NCBI RefSeq assembly: GCF_000613805.1 | Contig: NZ_BAJR01000005.1 | Coordinates: 62,001 to 126,000, forward strand | From: Phocaeicola paurosaccharolyticus JCM 15092 | GTDB taxonomy: Bacteria > Bacteroidota > Bacteroidia > Bacteroidales > Bacteroidaceae | Length of the DNA stretch: 64,000 nucleotides | Direction of reading: 5' to 3' | Shown here: piece by piece, positions 43,838 to 53,367 of the stretch | Numbering within the stretch: position 1 is the stretch's first letter | Layout of the letters: each line of letters opens with the position of its first letter | Notes under the pieces: generated by a model | Seen by the model: only the letters and a program-made list of their open reading frames with translations | The model's database searches: none | What the model was told of the DNA's origin: nothing | Translations under genes and position numbers: made by a program

Positions 43838-44862
43838 AATGATAATTTTATGATTTTACCGTCAAATTTCTTTATTGCCATCCCATTACATTGAATTGTG
43901 TCATAATGACCAGCATCATAATATGGAAAAGTGATTTGTCCATATTGAAATAGTTGCATAGGCAAACAATCTTTTTTATACTTCCCCAATATGCTGATTT
44001 TCTTATTTTTATCCACATGTAGCAAGTAAACATTTCTATCCACAACACCAGGTGCAATACGGTCATCAAGAATTGTTTTCAAGAATGATTTTGAAGAGGG
44101 GTAAGGTTCCACTGTCGTTGATAATAATAGTCCTTCTGAAATATTGCAACCATAAATGACCGAACCGTTTATCTCACTTAAACACTCCACTTTCCCTGGT
44201 TCAGAATAGCTCACATAGTAGATATGATTTTTATTTAGAACTGCATCCGTAGCCCATAAAAAACCATCCTTTAGAGCCATTCCCTGAACTGCCCGATATT
44301 GTTCATTACCAACCAGGAATGGAACTACTTTAGTAAAATTTAAATCAGCAGTATAAATACCGACATTATCACCGAAGTCTCCAGTAAGTATGAAAAAACG
44401 TTCATTCCACTTGTCAAAAAGAATATTATGGATATGAAAAATAGAATTGGCCGGAAAAGTATATAAAACCTTTACATCTCCATTCTTGTCTATTCGGTAT
44501 ATGTTAATTGGATGAAAATCTCTATTCATTCCATAATCACCCCAATAAACATACTCGTCATTGAACGTCGTCAAATTTAATGGAGTACTCAAACCATCTG
44601 GAACTAAAATTACCTTACTTATTCTTTTTTCAGCAACATTAATAAAGAACACTCTATTTGACATTGCTAGAATTACAATATCATCATTGAGCATTGTTGC
44701 ACATCGTGGTTCTAGACGGAATAGTCGACTTAATATTCTTATCCTTGAAAATCTAAATTTCCACGATAGGTAACTAAAAATTACAATAGGATCATTATTA
44801 TGGAATAATACAGACCCATCATAAGCCAAAACATGGTTTCTACTCTGAAATAATATTTTCAT
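43834..44862 (-). CDS. Hypothetical protein with propeller-like repeats
   Basis: This 342-residue protein has no signal peptide or membrane helix. Repeated short strands with aromatic/glycine turns (LTTFNDEYVYWGDYGMN, FFILTGDFGDNVGIYTADL, AVQGMALKDGFLWATDAVLNK) suggest a beta-propeller of five to seven blades. I do not recognise a family with known function. It overlaps the GT4 gene downstream (4 bp) and the FemAB-like gene upstream (23 bp), so it is an integral part of the operon. A role in the surface polymer is inferred from position only. Confidence 0.6.
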   Translation of the reverse strand: MKILFQSRNHVLAYDGSVLFHNNDPIVIFSYLSWKFRFSRIRILSRLFRLEPRCATMLNDDIVILAMSNRVFFINVAEKRISKVILVPDGLSTPLNLTTFNDEYVYWGDYGMNRDFHPINIYRIDKNGDVKVLYTFPANSIFHIHNILFDKWNERFFILTGDFGDNVGIYTADLNFTKVVPFLVGNEQYRAVQGMALKDGFLWATDAVLNKNHIYYVSYSEPGKVECLSEINGSVIYGCNISEGLLLSTTVEPYPSSKSFLKTILDDRIAPGVVDRNVYLLHVDKNKKISILGKYKKDCLPMQLFQYGQITFPYYDAGHYDTIQCNGMAIKKFDGKIIKLSL

Positions 44863-45847
44863 TATTCTTATCTTTCATCAATCTCTTTGTTTCATCTATT
44901 GTGTCTTTGTATTCTATCTTATTCAACTTACAATAGAGAGAAACAGCCTTATTAAAAAGCCAAAATTTAAAAGGAGAAACAACAAACCTAAAAGTATATC
45001 CTCTTTTTAAACTAGAAGCGAACCTACTTTTAAAGCGCTGAATGCCCTCATATTTGGAACCAGATTCATACACTAACCTTGCTCCGACCATATCATACTC
45101 CTTAACCCCTTTGTCTCGCAGAAACTTCATTAACTCATACTGTAAATAGTTCACACTGCCTGTATGAGGCTTGGCACTGCTCCCCCCATACATATAATAA
45201 GCATGCTCATTATCATAGATTACCAATGCGCAGCCTTCCACTTCATTATTAAAATTAGAAGTAAAGAAGCCTACATTATTGGGAATCTTCTCTATAAGTG
45301 CATTATAGTAAGATAACTCAGGATAGTGTACGTGCTGCCTTATCAGCGTATCTTTTATGCATTGATAAACATCATTTGGGTCAGCATTTAAATTAACCGT
45401 CACACCATCTTTCATGGCTTTTTTTATTACGTTTCTATGCTTTGAATGAAATGACATCATCAACTCATCGTCTGTCTTGCATAAGTCTACGATGTAGCTA
45501 CCCCAAGGAATATTCTCACCGTATGTTGTTTCAACATTAAAAACAACATTTGTTTGAGGCATAGTAACATGATCACAAACGTTTTTATGAGACTTTAAAT
45601 ACAAACAAATTGAGTCTAAAAAAGCCTTTTCATCCTCAAGAGATGCACCTGAACTTAAGGGTGTGGGAGAGTAGGTAATTACAATCCATTTGAACAGCAA
45701 TTTTTTAGAAATAAAAAAAGGCATGTAGAATTTTTCGTCAACAAACCATCCATAATTGTCAGATTTGATCGACAAATAATTCTCTGTAGACAACACATTG
45801 TTAATAGGAACACCTAGCTCCTTTTCTTTCAATACTATTTTTAACAT
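44840..45847 (-). CDS. FemAB/GNAT-type acyltransferase
   Basis: A protein of about 335 residues of the FemAB (lipid II aminoacyltransferase)-like GNAT superfamily. The pattern FHSKHRNVIKKAMKDGVTV and the later YMYGGSSAKPHTGSVNYLQYELMKFLRDKGVKEYDMVGA are typical. In polysaccharide loci these proteins may attach amino acids or acyl groups to amino sugars. The start at 45847 (MLKIVLKEKELG) overlaps the Wzy gene by 47 bp; a start at 45874 would overlap further. Confidence 0.78.
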   Translation of the reverse strand: MLKIVLKEKELGVPINNVLSTENYLSIKSDNYGWFVDEKFYMPFFISKKLLFKWIVITYSPTPLSSGASLEDEKAFLDSICLYLKSHKNVCDHVTMPQTNVVFNVETTYGENIPWGSYIVDLCKTDDELMMSFHSKHRNVIKKAMKDGVTVNLNADPNDVYQCIKDTLIRQHVHYPELSYYNALIEKIPNNVGFFTSNFNNEVEGCALVIYDNEHAYYMYGGSSAKPHTGSVNYLQYELMKFLRDKGVKEYDMVGARLVYESGSKYEGIQRFKSRFASSLKRGYTFRFVVSPFKFWLFNKAVSLYCKLNKIEYKDTIDETKRLMKDKNNENIISE

Positions 45848-47060
45848 ATATTTTCTTTTTTGAAGATTGCTCAATATATTTTAACAAGAAATACAAAAGG
45901 ATCATATAAAAAAATGTAGTCAACCCCAAAAAGGTAGATAACAAAGAACCAGATGTCGAATTCAACCATGAAACGTAGACGGATGTAAAATATATTGTAA
46001 CCAAGGTGTTATATCTTAGTTTATCCGAACGTCTTGTTCTGTACAATATTACAATTAGCTTATATGTTAGAATACCTGCGATAATTGAAAGAATGAAAAA
46101 ATAATTGTGTCCAAACCAATAGACGGCCTCTCCGAAAGAGGTAACAGTTAAATTACCAGATCCAGTTATTGCTCCTTCTGGGTCCATATAATAATCATAT
46201 GTAACATCTCGAGCAACATTAAATTGCAAAAATTCTTTTGAATGACGATTTATTCCAGTAATTTTTGATGCTAAGTTCTCTCCAAATGTATTGAAAATAG
46301 TTAGATAAGCTGAGGGACAACCATTGGGGTATTTGTCCCACACACATGCTGTACCAAAGCCCGCAAGGTCTGTTGACCTATAAATATTATAGCTTACCGA
46401 TTCTGAGAACGTTTGTCCCATTTGTTTCTCACCTATTAAAACTATAGACAAAGCCCCCAATAAACCTATATAAAAACCTTTCTTTACTGTAAGCTTTTGA
46501 CTATACTGAATTAGAGCTGGAAACATCATTGTTACAACACTCGATTTCCCTCCGAGCATGAGTCCTACAATAACACCAAGTCCAAGTAAAATATAAAACT
46601 TAAACCGCAACTTTTCTTGTGTGTTTTTATCCGAATAAAAACAATATACCACAGTAGCAAATGACATCATACCAGGTACAGCATACCTTGAAATAAATGT
46701 AACTAACCATCCGAATGCGCCCACGCTTGTCCTTACATCACCTCTGTATACACCAGAAAAGATAGCGCGTCCATAAAGAAAGAATACTATTATAGATAAT
46801 ATAATGCTATATCTAAGGATTAAGCTAAACAGCTTATCCGTATTAAGGAAAGTTCGACCGTTTTCTTTCCATCCATAGTTTTTTATTTTTACTTTTTTTA
46901 TTGCTAAGAGAGCACTAAAAAATATTATAAAAACATGAATCAAATTTGCTACAAACATTCCGCTTGTATCAAGATTCCATAGCTCAGATGCAATATATAC
47001 ACCTATTAATGGCAGTATGGTAAAAAGTCCTATTATTAAAAGAACGGCAAAAAAGGTCAT
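45801..47060 (-). CDS. Wzy-like O-antigen/capsule repeat-unit polymerase
   Basis: This 419-residue integral membrane protein has about 11-12 helices and a large loop after about residue 225 (TDLAGFGTACVWDKYPNGCPSAYLTIF), the expected Wzy topology. It sits in a cluster with Wzx. Sequence similarity to a named Wzy is not visible by eye, as is usual for this fast-evolving family. Local base composition is clearly AT-rich. Confidence 0.75.
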   Translation of the reverse strand: MTFFAVLLIIGLFTILPLIGVYIASELWNLDTSGMFVANLIHVFIIFFSALLAIKKVKIKNYGWKENGRTFLNTDKLFSLILRYSIILSIIVFFLYGRAIFSGVYRGDVRTSVGAFGWLVTFISRYAVPGMMSFATVVYCFYSDKNTQEKLRFKFYILLGLGVIVGLMLGGKSSVVTMMFPALIQYSQKLTVKKGFYIGLLGALSIVLIGEKQMGQTFSESVSYNIYRSTDLAGFGTACVWDKYPNGCPSAYLTIFNTFGENLASKITGINRHSKEFLQFNVARDVTYDYYMDPEGAITGSGNLTVTSFGEAVYWFGHNYFFILSIIAGILTYKLIVILYRTRRSDKLRYNTLVTIYFTSVYVSWLNSTSGSLLSTFLGLTTFFYMILLYFLLKYIEQSSKKKIYVKNSIERKGARCSY

Positions 47061-47064
47061 ATAA

Positions 47065-47561
47065 TTAATGAAACTTTAACTCGCTTTTTAACTTATTATA
47101 ATGATCTATATCTCTATGCTTAAATACTTTTGCTGGGTTCCCTCCCGCAATCCCACAAAATGTATATCATTCACGACAACGCTTCCTGCTTGTATAATTG
47201 CCCCCTCTTCTATTCTTACATTACCCAGTATTTTTACACCAGAGCCTATCCAAACATTATTACCTATCTCACAAGAATAATATATGTTAGTACTATCATA
47301 AGGAAGAGAATCACCTTCATAATTATGTGAATCTGTGTATATTTCAATATTCTTTCCAGAATGGAAATTATCTCCAATTTTTAGAGAGCCCCCTCCAAAA
47401 ACCTTTATTCCATTAAAGTTACAGTTATCCCCCACCTCTGTATTTTTATTAAATTTACAGGGAAAGTTTACGATAAGACGACTACCGTATTTTTTCATTT
47501 GTCTCTTTGCACAAAATGTGCAGAGGAATCTAAGAATTTTTTTTAAGAATTTAAATAACAT
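47065..47561 (-). CDS. Hexapeptide-repeat acetyltransferase (frameshifted)
   Basis: This left-handed beta-helix acyltransferase is about 165 residues when restored. Hexapeptide turns are visible (VGDNCNFNGIKVFGGGSLKIGDN, IGNNVWIGSGVKILGNVRIEEGAIIQAGSVV). The written frame ends at 47106 in a non-family tail. One base added at about 47163 restores the standard GIAGGNPAKVFKHRDIDHY tail and a TAA at 47065-47067, 4 bp before the Wzy start. It probably O-acetylates a sugar in the repeat unit. Confidence 0.82.
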
Positions 47562-48700
47562 CGGAAAGATTTTTGTGAGGTTTGGAAATCAATATATATT
47601 CTTGATCTTTAATTCTTTGGTACTCATTTTTATAATTCACATCATCTATAATATAATTTACACCATTTAGATAGGCTTGATAAAGTACTGTAGAACACAA
47701 CGAAATCACATTCATAGAACATGCAACAGAAGTTTGAATAGGAACACTGCAATCCTCTATTTCATCGTTGGGAAATAGCTCCTTTACTTTTTCCATATTA
47801 CTATATGCAGGATGAGGCCTCACTTTAACTGTATACCCCTTGCTTTTTAATATATTTAGGGAATTAGCCACACCGGCTAACTGTGTATTTTCAAACAAAA
47901 TATACTTGTAATCTATCAAAGGTATCGTTCCCTTCAGTTGATCCATATCTATTACTAAGGATTGCGGTTTTTCCACCACAAATACATTTTCTGTAGCCCT
48001 TAGTTTTTTAAACAATTCCACATAATACTCATCCCATACAAAGCATTTTGTAAACCTGAAAAAACTATCTCTTATATAAAAAAAGTTTTTCGCCATGCAT
48101 GATATTAATATGTTCTATTGATTGTTCCTCGCAATACTTTGTCATTATGGAAGAGCAGCAGGAAAATTCAGAATTAATCACAAGAATTTTGGGGGTGTAT
48201 GCTGTTATAAAATAACGATATATTGATATTTTTATAATATTCTTCAAGACGAAATATGGTGAGAATGGATAATGTAGAAAGATACTTAATATGAAGTTTA
48301 TATCTTTAAGTTTTAACAACAGACCATCGTATTCATTTGTAATATGAGACAAAGGGTAACGTTCTTTTAAAGAAACAGGGATTATTGATTTATCTTTAAT
48401 AGATATGCTATATACTGCGTCAACCCTTTTTATGAATTTTTTATTTTTCAGCAGACAAAACAATATATAAAATGGTATTATGAATACGCTAGCGATATTG
48501 AGAATTAAAGTGGCATACCTTTTTCTTATCGAACATTGACATTGATATTGCCGATACGAACGTTGAAAATCATTTTTAGGCTCTGATAGTTTCGAAATGA
48601 AGGCATAATCTCTTTTTACATCTACCTCATAATATGCCTGAGTTCGAAATAAATTATTAGTAATAGCCTCAACTGCTACATCAAACAATCTTTTTTTCAT
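47551..48700 (-). CDS. Sialyltransferase-like glycosyltransferase (frameshifted at an A7/T7 tract)
   Basis: Two pieces (48065-48700 and 47551-48096) form one protein of about 382 residues if one base is removed from the seven-base tract at 48078-48084, joining HINIMHGEKLFYIRDSFFRFTKC. The C-terminal half has VRPHPAYSNM, an HP motif as in bacterial sialyl/polysialyltransferases, and a late VISLCSTVLYQA segment resembling capsule glycosyltransferases. A complete CMP-sialate pathway lies upstream in the same locus, so sialyl transfer is a reasonable inference. The family was not confirmed. This is the only event in the window that needs a base removed. Confidence 0.62.
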
Positions 48701-48707
48701 CTGCTAT

Positions 48708-50003
48708 TTATATTCTAGAATTTACCAGTATGTTGTCCTTTTTATATGAATAATATGCGAAAATGAGAATTACAATCTCTTGGACTAATTGTGCGCCAAA
48801 AAAAGCGACTACACTAGATAAATGTATATTTAATAATAAAAACAGGGAAATAAGGTAAAAGACACTGCTAATTAATGTCATAACAAGCATCAGCCGCTGG
48901 TGTTCCCATAGCACCATATGCACTTTATATAAAATAACGAATAGATGAACTGGTAAAAAAAACATGCCTACATAATATGCGTCGATATCTTCGACATAAA
49001 CCTCATTAAAGATGGAAAGAAGAAATCTCCCAAATACTGCTACAATGGTAAATAATACAGCTCCAGCCAAAATAAGAATCTTTCCCATCCTCTCAAATTT
49101 GGAGAAATATTCATTATACTCTTTTTTACTATTAGATACTGCTACAAAAGGCATGAACGCCTGAAAAAAATAGGTTGGCAATAAAATAATAAAAGTTCTT
49201 ATCTGTGAAATAACTGTTAAACTACCTACTGAAGAATACGAATCATATTTAGCCACTATCGACTGCGCAAACCAATTCAAAGGGGCGTCAATAAAAGACA
49301 TGATAAATACCGGCAGGATCATAGTAAATATGATTTTTCGCTCACTCCAAATGGAGTCCACCTTACAAAGAATGTGGCTTCGTCTGTTAGTTAATAATAC
49401 AATGCACAGGCCAGCGACCGAAAAAAAAGTATAATACATTAGAAGACCAATAATTGCACCATTGACACCTCCTATTTTTATACCTATTATTATAAAAAGT
49501 AAGCCTAAAGCAGACGAAATAGTATCGTAAATACCGGAGAGGTTAAACATTTTATAGCCCTTAAGCATAGCATTAAACAAAGGGCCTATAAGAAAAAGTG
49601 GTAATAGTATCCATGTTATTTTAATATAACGAACAATCATAGAGGACTCTAAATAACCTTCCATTATTGATTCAGGAATGGTTAAAATCGGAATACTACA
49701 ACAAAGACTTGCACAAAATGTAAATACGAATAATATATATAGACGCTTCAAGGCCAACTTTGAAACACTGGCTTCGGCAGCAAATTTTACGCAGAGACTA
49801 GTGAAATTGGTGGCACACACCCATACCACCAAATTTAACGTGTTCTTTATAAAACTATATGAGCCAAAATCATCCTTAGTTAATACATTAGTACAATACA
49901 GTGTCGTTAGTACCATTATTAACTTAGACAGTCCACTCCAAATAGTAGTAGAGGCAAATCCCTTCAGTAAATCTGATTTTTTAAATCTTTCTATGATGCT
50001 CAT
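48708..50003 (-). CDS. Wzx-like oligosaccharide flippase
   Basis: This 431-residue membrane protein of the MOP/PST exporter superfamily has about 12 helices. Typical start: IIERFKKSDLLKGFASTTIWSGLSKLIMVLTTLYC, then DDFGSYSFIKNTLNL. It moves the undecaprenyl-linked repeat unit across the inner membrane. Its ATG overlaps the upstream hypothetical gene by 4 bp. Confidence 0.88.
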   Translation of the reverse strand: MSIIERFKKSDLLKGFASTTIWSGLSKLIMVLTTLYCTNVLTKDDFGSYSFIKNTLNLVVWVCATNFTSLCVKFAAEASVSKLALKRLYILFVFTFCASLCCSIPILTIPESIMEGYLESSMIVRYIKITWILLPLFLIGPLFNAMLKGYKMFNLSGIYDTISSALGLLFIIIGIKIGGVNGAIIGLLMYYTFFSVAGLCIVLLTNRRSHILCKVDSIWSERKIIFTMILPVFIMSFIDAPLNWFAQSIVAKYDSYSSVGSLTVISQIRTFIILLPTYFFQAFMPFVAVSNSKKEYNEYFSKFERMGKILILAGAVLFTIVAVFGRFLLSIFNEVYVEDIDAYYVGMFFLPVHLFVILYKVHMVLWEHQRLMLVMTLISSVFYLISLFLLLNIHLSSVVAFFGAQLVQEIVILIFAYYSYKKDNILVNSRI

Positions 50004-50902
50004 AGTGCCAAATACGGTTGAAGTTCGTCATACATTTCTTTACCTCTAACACAATTATTCATAAATAGAATCTTTGCTTCACTTGTATAACGTTTTCTTA
50101 GTAACAATTCAATATCCCTACTGCGAGAAGATACAAGTTCACTTTTCTTATATTCATATTCTGGATGCTTTAAATTAAAGAGAATATAATAGCCAACAAT
50201 TGGAATATCTGTTGTGTCGATAAAAGAAACGCCCCTTCCTTTTGGCAAATCCAACCTGAAAATTCGTTTAATATCACATAAATTATTTAAATCTGCCAAT
50301 ATGTTTTTTTTTGACGATTCATCAATATTATAAATTAAACAACCTAAAGAAACTCCATTATTTATTAAAATCTCTTGGATGTCCTTAGTTTGTTTGTATA
50401 TCTTCTCCAAAAAATCTGTTTCTAACCCCAAATTATAATAATAATCTAAATTATGAGGATATTTGCTCTTGCGCCTTAATACTCTTGCATTTAACTCCCA
50501 ATGTTGGCTAAATATAGCCATTGCAACTCTGTGGGTTCCATCTGTCAGTGTTCCTTCCTTATCTAATTCTAATACTGATCCTTCGTCATATCCATTTTCC
50601 AAAAACGAGTCTATTAATCCTGAAAAATGATCCGACATAAGCCTATGGTTATAATCCTTTCCGTATCTTTCACCGTACTTGTGTTTCGCAAGTGTATCCT
50701 GAATAATAAAACGATTATCTTTTTTTTCCACGTAGGAATATATATCAAGAATCCTTGATATGGTAGAAAACTGAACAAAGCTAGCTTCTGTTCGGGGCAT
50801 TAGAATATCGCCGACTGATACAATTGTATTTTTACATGTAATTAAATCATATAAAGCCAAGCAATAATGATGCAAAAGAGTTAACGCTCTATGATATGTC
50901 AT
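50000..50902 (-). CDS. Hypothetical protein with DGTHR (ParB-like) motif
   Basis: This 300-residue protein is of unknown function. The clearest motif is LDKEGTLTDGTHRVAMAIFS at about residues 112-131, which resembles the DGxHR core of ParB/Srx-fold nucleotide-binding domains. The rest is alpha/beta without membrane helices. It overlaps wzx by 4 bp, so it belongs to the polysaccharide operon. A ParB-fold ATP-dependent kinase or a modifying enzyme is one possibility; this is inference only. Confidence 0.55.
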   Translation of the reverse strand: MTYHRALTLLHHYCLALYDLITCKNTIVSVGDILMPRTEASFVQFSTISRILDIYSYVEKKDNRFIIQDTLAKHKYGERYGKDYNHRLMSDHFSGLIDSFLENGYDEGSVLELDKEGTLTDGTHRVAMAIFSQHWELNARVLRRKSKYPHNLDYYYNLGLETDFLEKIYKQTKDIQEILINNGVSLGCLIYNIDESSKKNILADLNNLCDIKRIFRLDLPKGRGVSFIDTTDIPIVGYYILFNLKHPEYEYKKSELVSSRSRDIELLLRKRYTSEAKILFMNNCVRGKEMYDELQPYLAL

Positions 50903-51090
50903 AATAATATCGTTTATAAAGAAACTATAGGAAAATTACAATTATCACATAATCATCCTAATTCGTTATAACTTGCGCCAAAACTCCGCTTATCCTGGTA
51001 TTTACTTTTATAAGACAACTAACCAGGCCCTTAACTAAAGAATTCGCCATTGTAAAAAAACTGATGTATTAGTACTCAATCAATTATTTG

Positions 51091-51627
51091 CTATAGGTTA
51101 TTATTTATAATTTTTTCAAAATCAAAACCACGCAAATCTAGGAGTATTTCCACGGCCTCACGAAATGCTCCTCGGCCACCTAAACCTTCGCAGATAACAA
51201 TAGAAGAATTCTTCGCTCTCTTATCTGCATCCCCAACAGCTATTCCTAATCCACAAGCACGTAGGAGCTTCACGTCATTAAGTTCATCGCCAATAAAAGC
51301 AATGTTCTCCATAGAAAGCCCTTCTATTTGTACAAACTCTTGCATGGCTTCCAGTTTTTTGTGGGTGCCAAAGATGTATTTATCAATCTTCAGTTTTTTT
51401 GCCCGCTGCTCAACAATTGGAGAATTCTCAGTAGTGATAAAGCCTGTTTTTATTCCTGCCTGTCTGAGCAGAAAAAAACCTGTACCATCCCTGAGGGAAA
51501 ACTTCTTCAGCAGTTCCCCCTCAGGTGAATAGTAAACACAACCGTCGGTCAGTGTGCCATCAATATCGCAGAAAAACCACTTGATTTTGGCAGCACGTTC
51601 CCGTAATTCGTCAAGCGATATCTCCAT
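51091..51627 (-). CDS. HAD-family phosphatase, KdsC-like (probable sialate-9-phosphate phosphatase)
   Basis: This 178-residue HAD phosphatase has the motif I FFCDIDGTLTDG, motif III Lys in GTHKKLEAM, and GDELNDVKLL. Its closest family is KDO-8-phosphate phosphatase (KdsC). It overlaps the sialate synthase gene by 17 bp and lies next to nanE and neuA, so its substrate is more likely Neu5Ac-9-phosphate or KDN-9-phosphate. A second role in KDO synthesis cannot be excluded. Confidence 0.85.
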   Translation of the reverse strand: MEISLDELRERAAKIKWFFCDIDGTLTDGCVYYSPEGELLKKFSLRDGTGFFLLRQAGIKTGFITTENSPIVEQRAKKLKIDKYIFGTHKKLEAMQEFVQIEGLSMENIAFIGDELNDVKLLRACGLGIAVGDADKRAKNSSIVICEGLGGRGAFREAVEILLDLRGFDFEKIINNNL

Positions 51628-52663
51628 CGTATATAGTTTTATCTGCAGCTATGTCTTTCGTGGCCTTCTTGCCAAAAAGATCCCAATACTTGACAGGGGA
51701 GATACCACCACCTGGGCACTTTACCATTATATCAGCTTCTTCAATCACTTTTCCTGCAGGAATAGCGCGACGTGATGTAACCGAGACACCATACTTAATG
51801 CGTGCGGCCATTTCGTGCTCATTATTTTCACGCTCATGCTTACCAAGCGATTGATGAACGGCTGTAGCATACTTCTTAATCAGTTCCATGCCACGAGGTT
51901 CAACTGATGCAGCATGGTCAGGACCAATCATCATACGATCAAGTGTAAAATGCTTCTCTATGACACACGCACCTAATGCTACAGCTGCGGCAGGAATCAT
52001 TACACCCTTATCATGTGAAGAATAACCGACCAATGTTCCCAACTTTTCTTTGAAGGTAGTCAATACATTCAGATTCACATCCTCATTGGGGACAGGATAC
52101 ATGGTCACAGCATGGAATACCATGATCTTATCATTAAATTGCTTGATAAACCGAACAGAATCTTCGATTTCTTCCATAGTATGCATACCCGTGGACAGGA
52201 AAATAGGTTTTCCATATTCAGCTACCTGCTTCAAAAGAGGATAGTCAGTTATAAACGGAGAAGCGACCTTATGAACAGGAACATTCAGTTTCTTCTCAAT
52301 AAACTCAAATCCTGTTGAATCGAAGCCACTAACAAGGAACTCTACACCCAGACTATGGGTGTATGCCTGTAGTTCAAAATACTGTTCATCAGTAAACTCT
52401 AAGGCGTGCTTATGCTCACCGTAAGTTTTACCAAATGCATAAGGTTTGTTGTAGGGAACATCAAGAGCATCCTTGGTGTACATTTCCTCTATAGTACGCT
52501 TCTGCATTTTAATAGCATCCACACCTGCATGGGCGGCTGCATCAATCATCTTTTTGCAAAGTTCGAAACTGCCATTATGGTTAATACCAATTTCAGCAAT
52601 TACATAGGGTTCTTCGCCCTCACCAATCCAACGATTGGGGCCAACTTGAATTCTATTTGCCAT
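51611..52663 (-). CDS. neuB: Sialic-acid synthase, NANS-like (probable Neu5Ac-9-phosphate synthase)
   Basis: This 350-residue NeuB-family TIM barrel has a C-terminal antifreeze-like SAF domain (VTSRRAIPAGKVIEEADIMVK). It condenses PEP with ManNAc or ManNAc-6-phosphate. The segment GKTYGEHKHALEF closely matches the animal Neu5Ac-9-phosphate synthase (NANS) as I recall it, while ordinary bacterial NeuB lacks it; the second synthase in this locus (58701) has the ordinary bacterial form. Together with nanE and the phosphatase this points to the phosphorylated route. Substrate is inferred. Confidence 0.85.
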   Translation of the reverse strand: MANRIQVGPNRWIGEGEEPYVIAEIGINHNGSFELCKKMIDAAAHAGVDAIKMQKRTIEEMYTKDALDVPYNKPYAFGKTYGEHKHALEFTDEQYFELQAYTHSLGVEFLVSGFDSTGFEFIEKKLNVPVHKVASPFITDYPLLKQVAEYGKPIFLSTGMHTMEEIEDSVRFIKQFNDKIMVFHAVTMYPVPNEDVNLNVLTTFKEKLGTLVGYSSHDKGVMIPAAAVALGACVIEKHFTLDRMMIGPDHAASVEPRGMELIKKYATAVHQSLGKHERENNEHEMAARIKYGVSVTSRRAIPAGKVIEEADIMVKCPGGGISPVKYWDLFGKKATKDIAADKTIYDGDIA

Positions 52664-52669
52664 TGTATC

Positions 52670-53367
52670 TTATTTTTTATTTGTAACCTTGTTTATTTCT
52701 TCAACAAACCACTGGGTGATAACTCTTGGACGGGTAATAGCTGTGCCGCTAATAACGGCATAGGCTCCAAGTTTCATTGCCTCTCCTGCTTCAGATGGTG
52801 TATTATAACGACCCTCTGCAAACACTGGTATTGAAAGGCCATTCACACACTCCTTCAGCACTTCATAGTTTGGCCCATCGTGATACTGCATGGTATCTGG
52901 AGTATAGCCATTCAAGGTGGTGGAAACACAATCTGCTCCTGCTTCCTCGCATGCTTTAGCTTCATCATAAGTAGCGATATCAGCTAACACCAAACAACCA
53001 TAGCGTTTCTTTACTTCACGTATGAACTCAGGTCCAGTCAATCCTTCGCGTTTACGGAACGTACCGTCAATAGCGACAATATCACTCATGGATGTAATTA
53101 ACTGTTCTACTTCATCAAACTACCAGTTATTCTTACCGTACCATCCTCAAACTGGCTTTTCAGAAGCCCAATTACCGGAAGTGGGGTGGCACGTTTAATA
53201 GCTTCAAGTTTTGCGATGCCTTGAGTACGAATACCAATGGCTCCGCCCATTTCGGCAGCACGGGCGAACAATGCCATGTATTCGGGATCAGCGTTAAAAG
53301 GGTCATCGCCTTCTGCTTGGCAGGAGACTATCATTCCACCCTTCAGTTGTTCAATCAACTTATTCAT
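52670..53367 (-). CDS. nanE: N-acylglucosamine-6-phosphate 2-epimerase (NanE), frameshifted
   Basis: This TIM-barrel epimerase is about 232 residues when restored and interconverts GlcNAc-6-phosphate and ManNAc-6-phosphate. Family marks: LKGGMIVSCQAEGDDPF at the N-terminus, IVAIDGTFRKR, ADIATYDEAKACEEAGADCVSTTLNGYT and FAEGRYNTPSEA. One T is missing at 53117-53119 (AGTTTGATG to AGTTTTGATG on the gene strand), restoring TGSFDEVEQLITSMSDIVAIDGT. Here NanE probably works in the biosynthetic direction, supplying ManNAc-6-phosphate. Confidence 0.9.
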
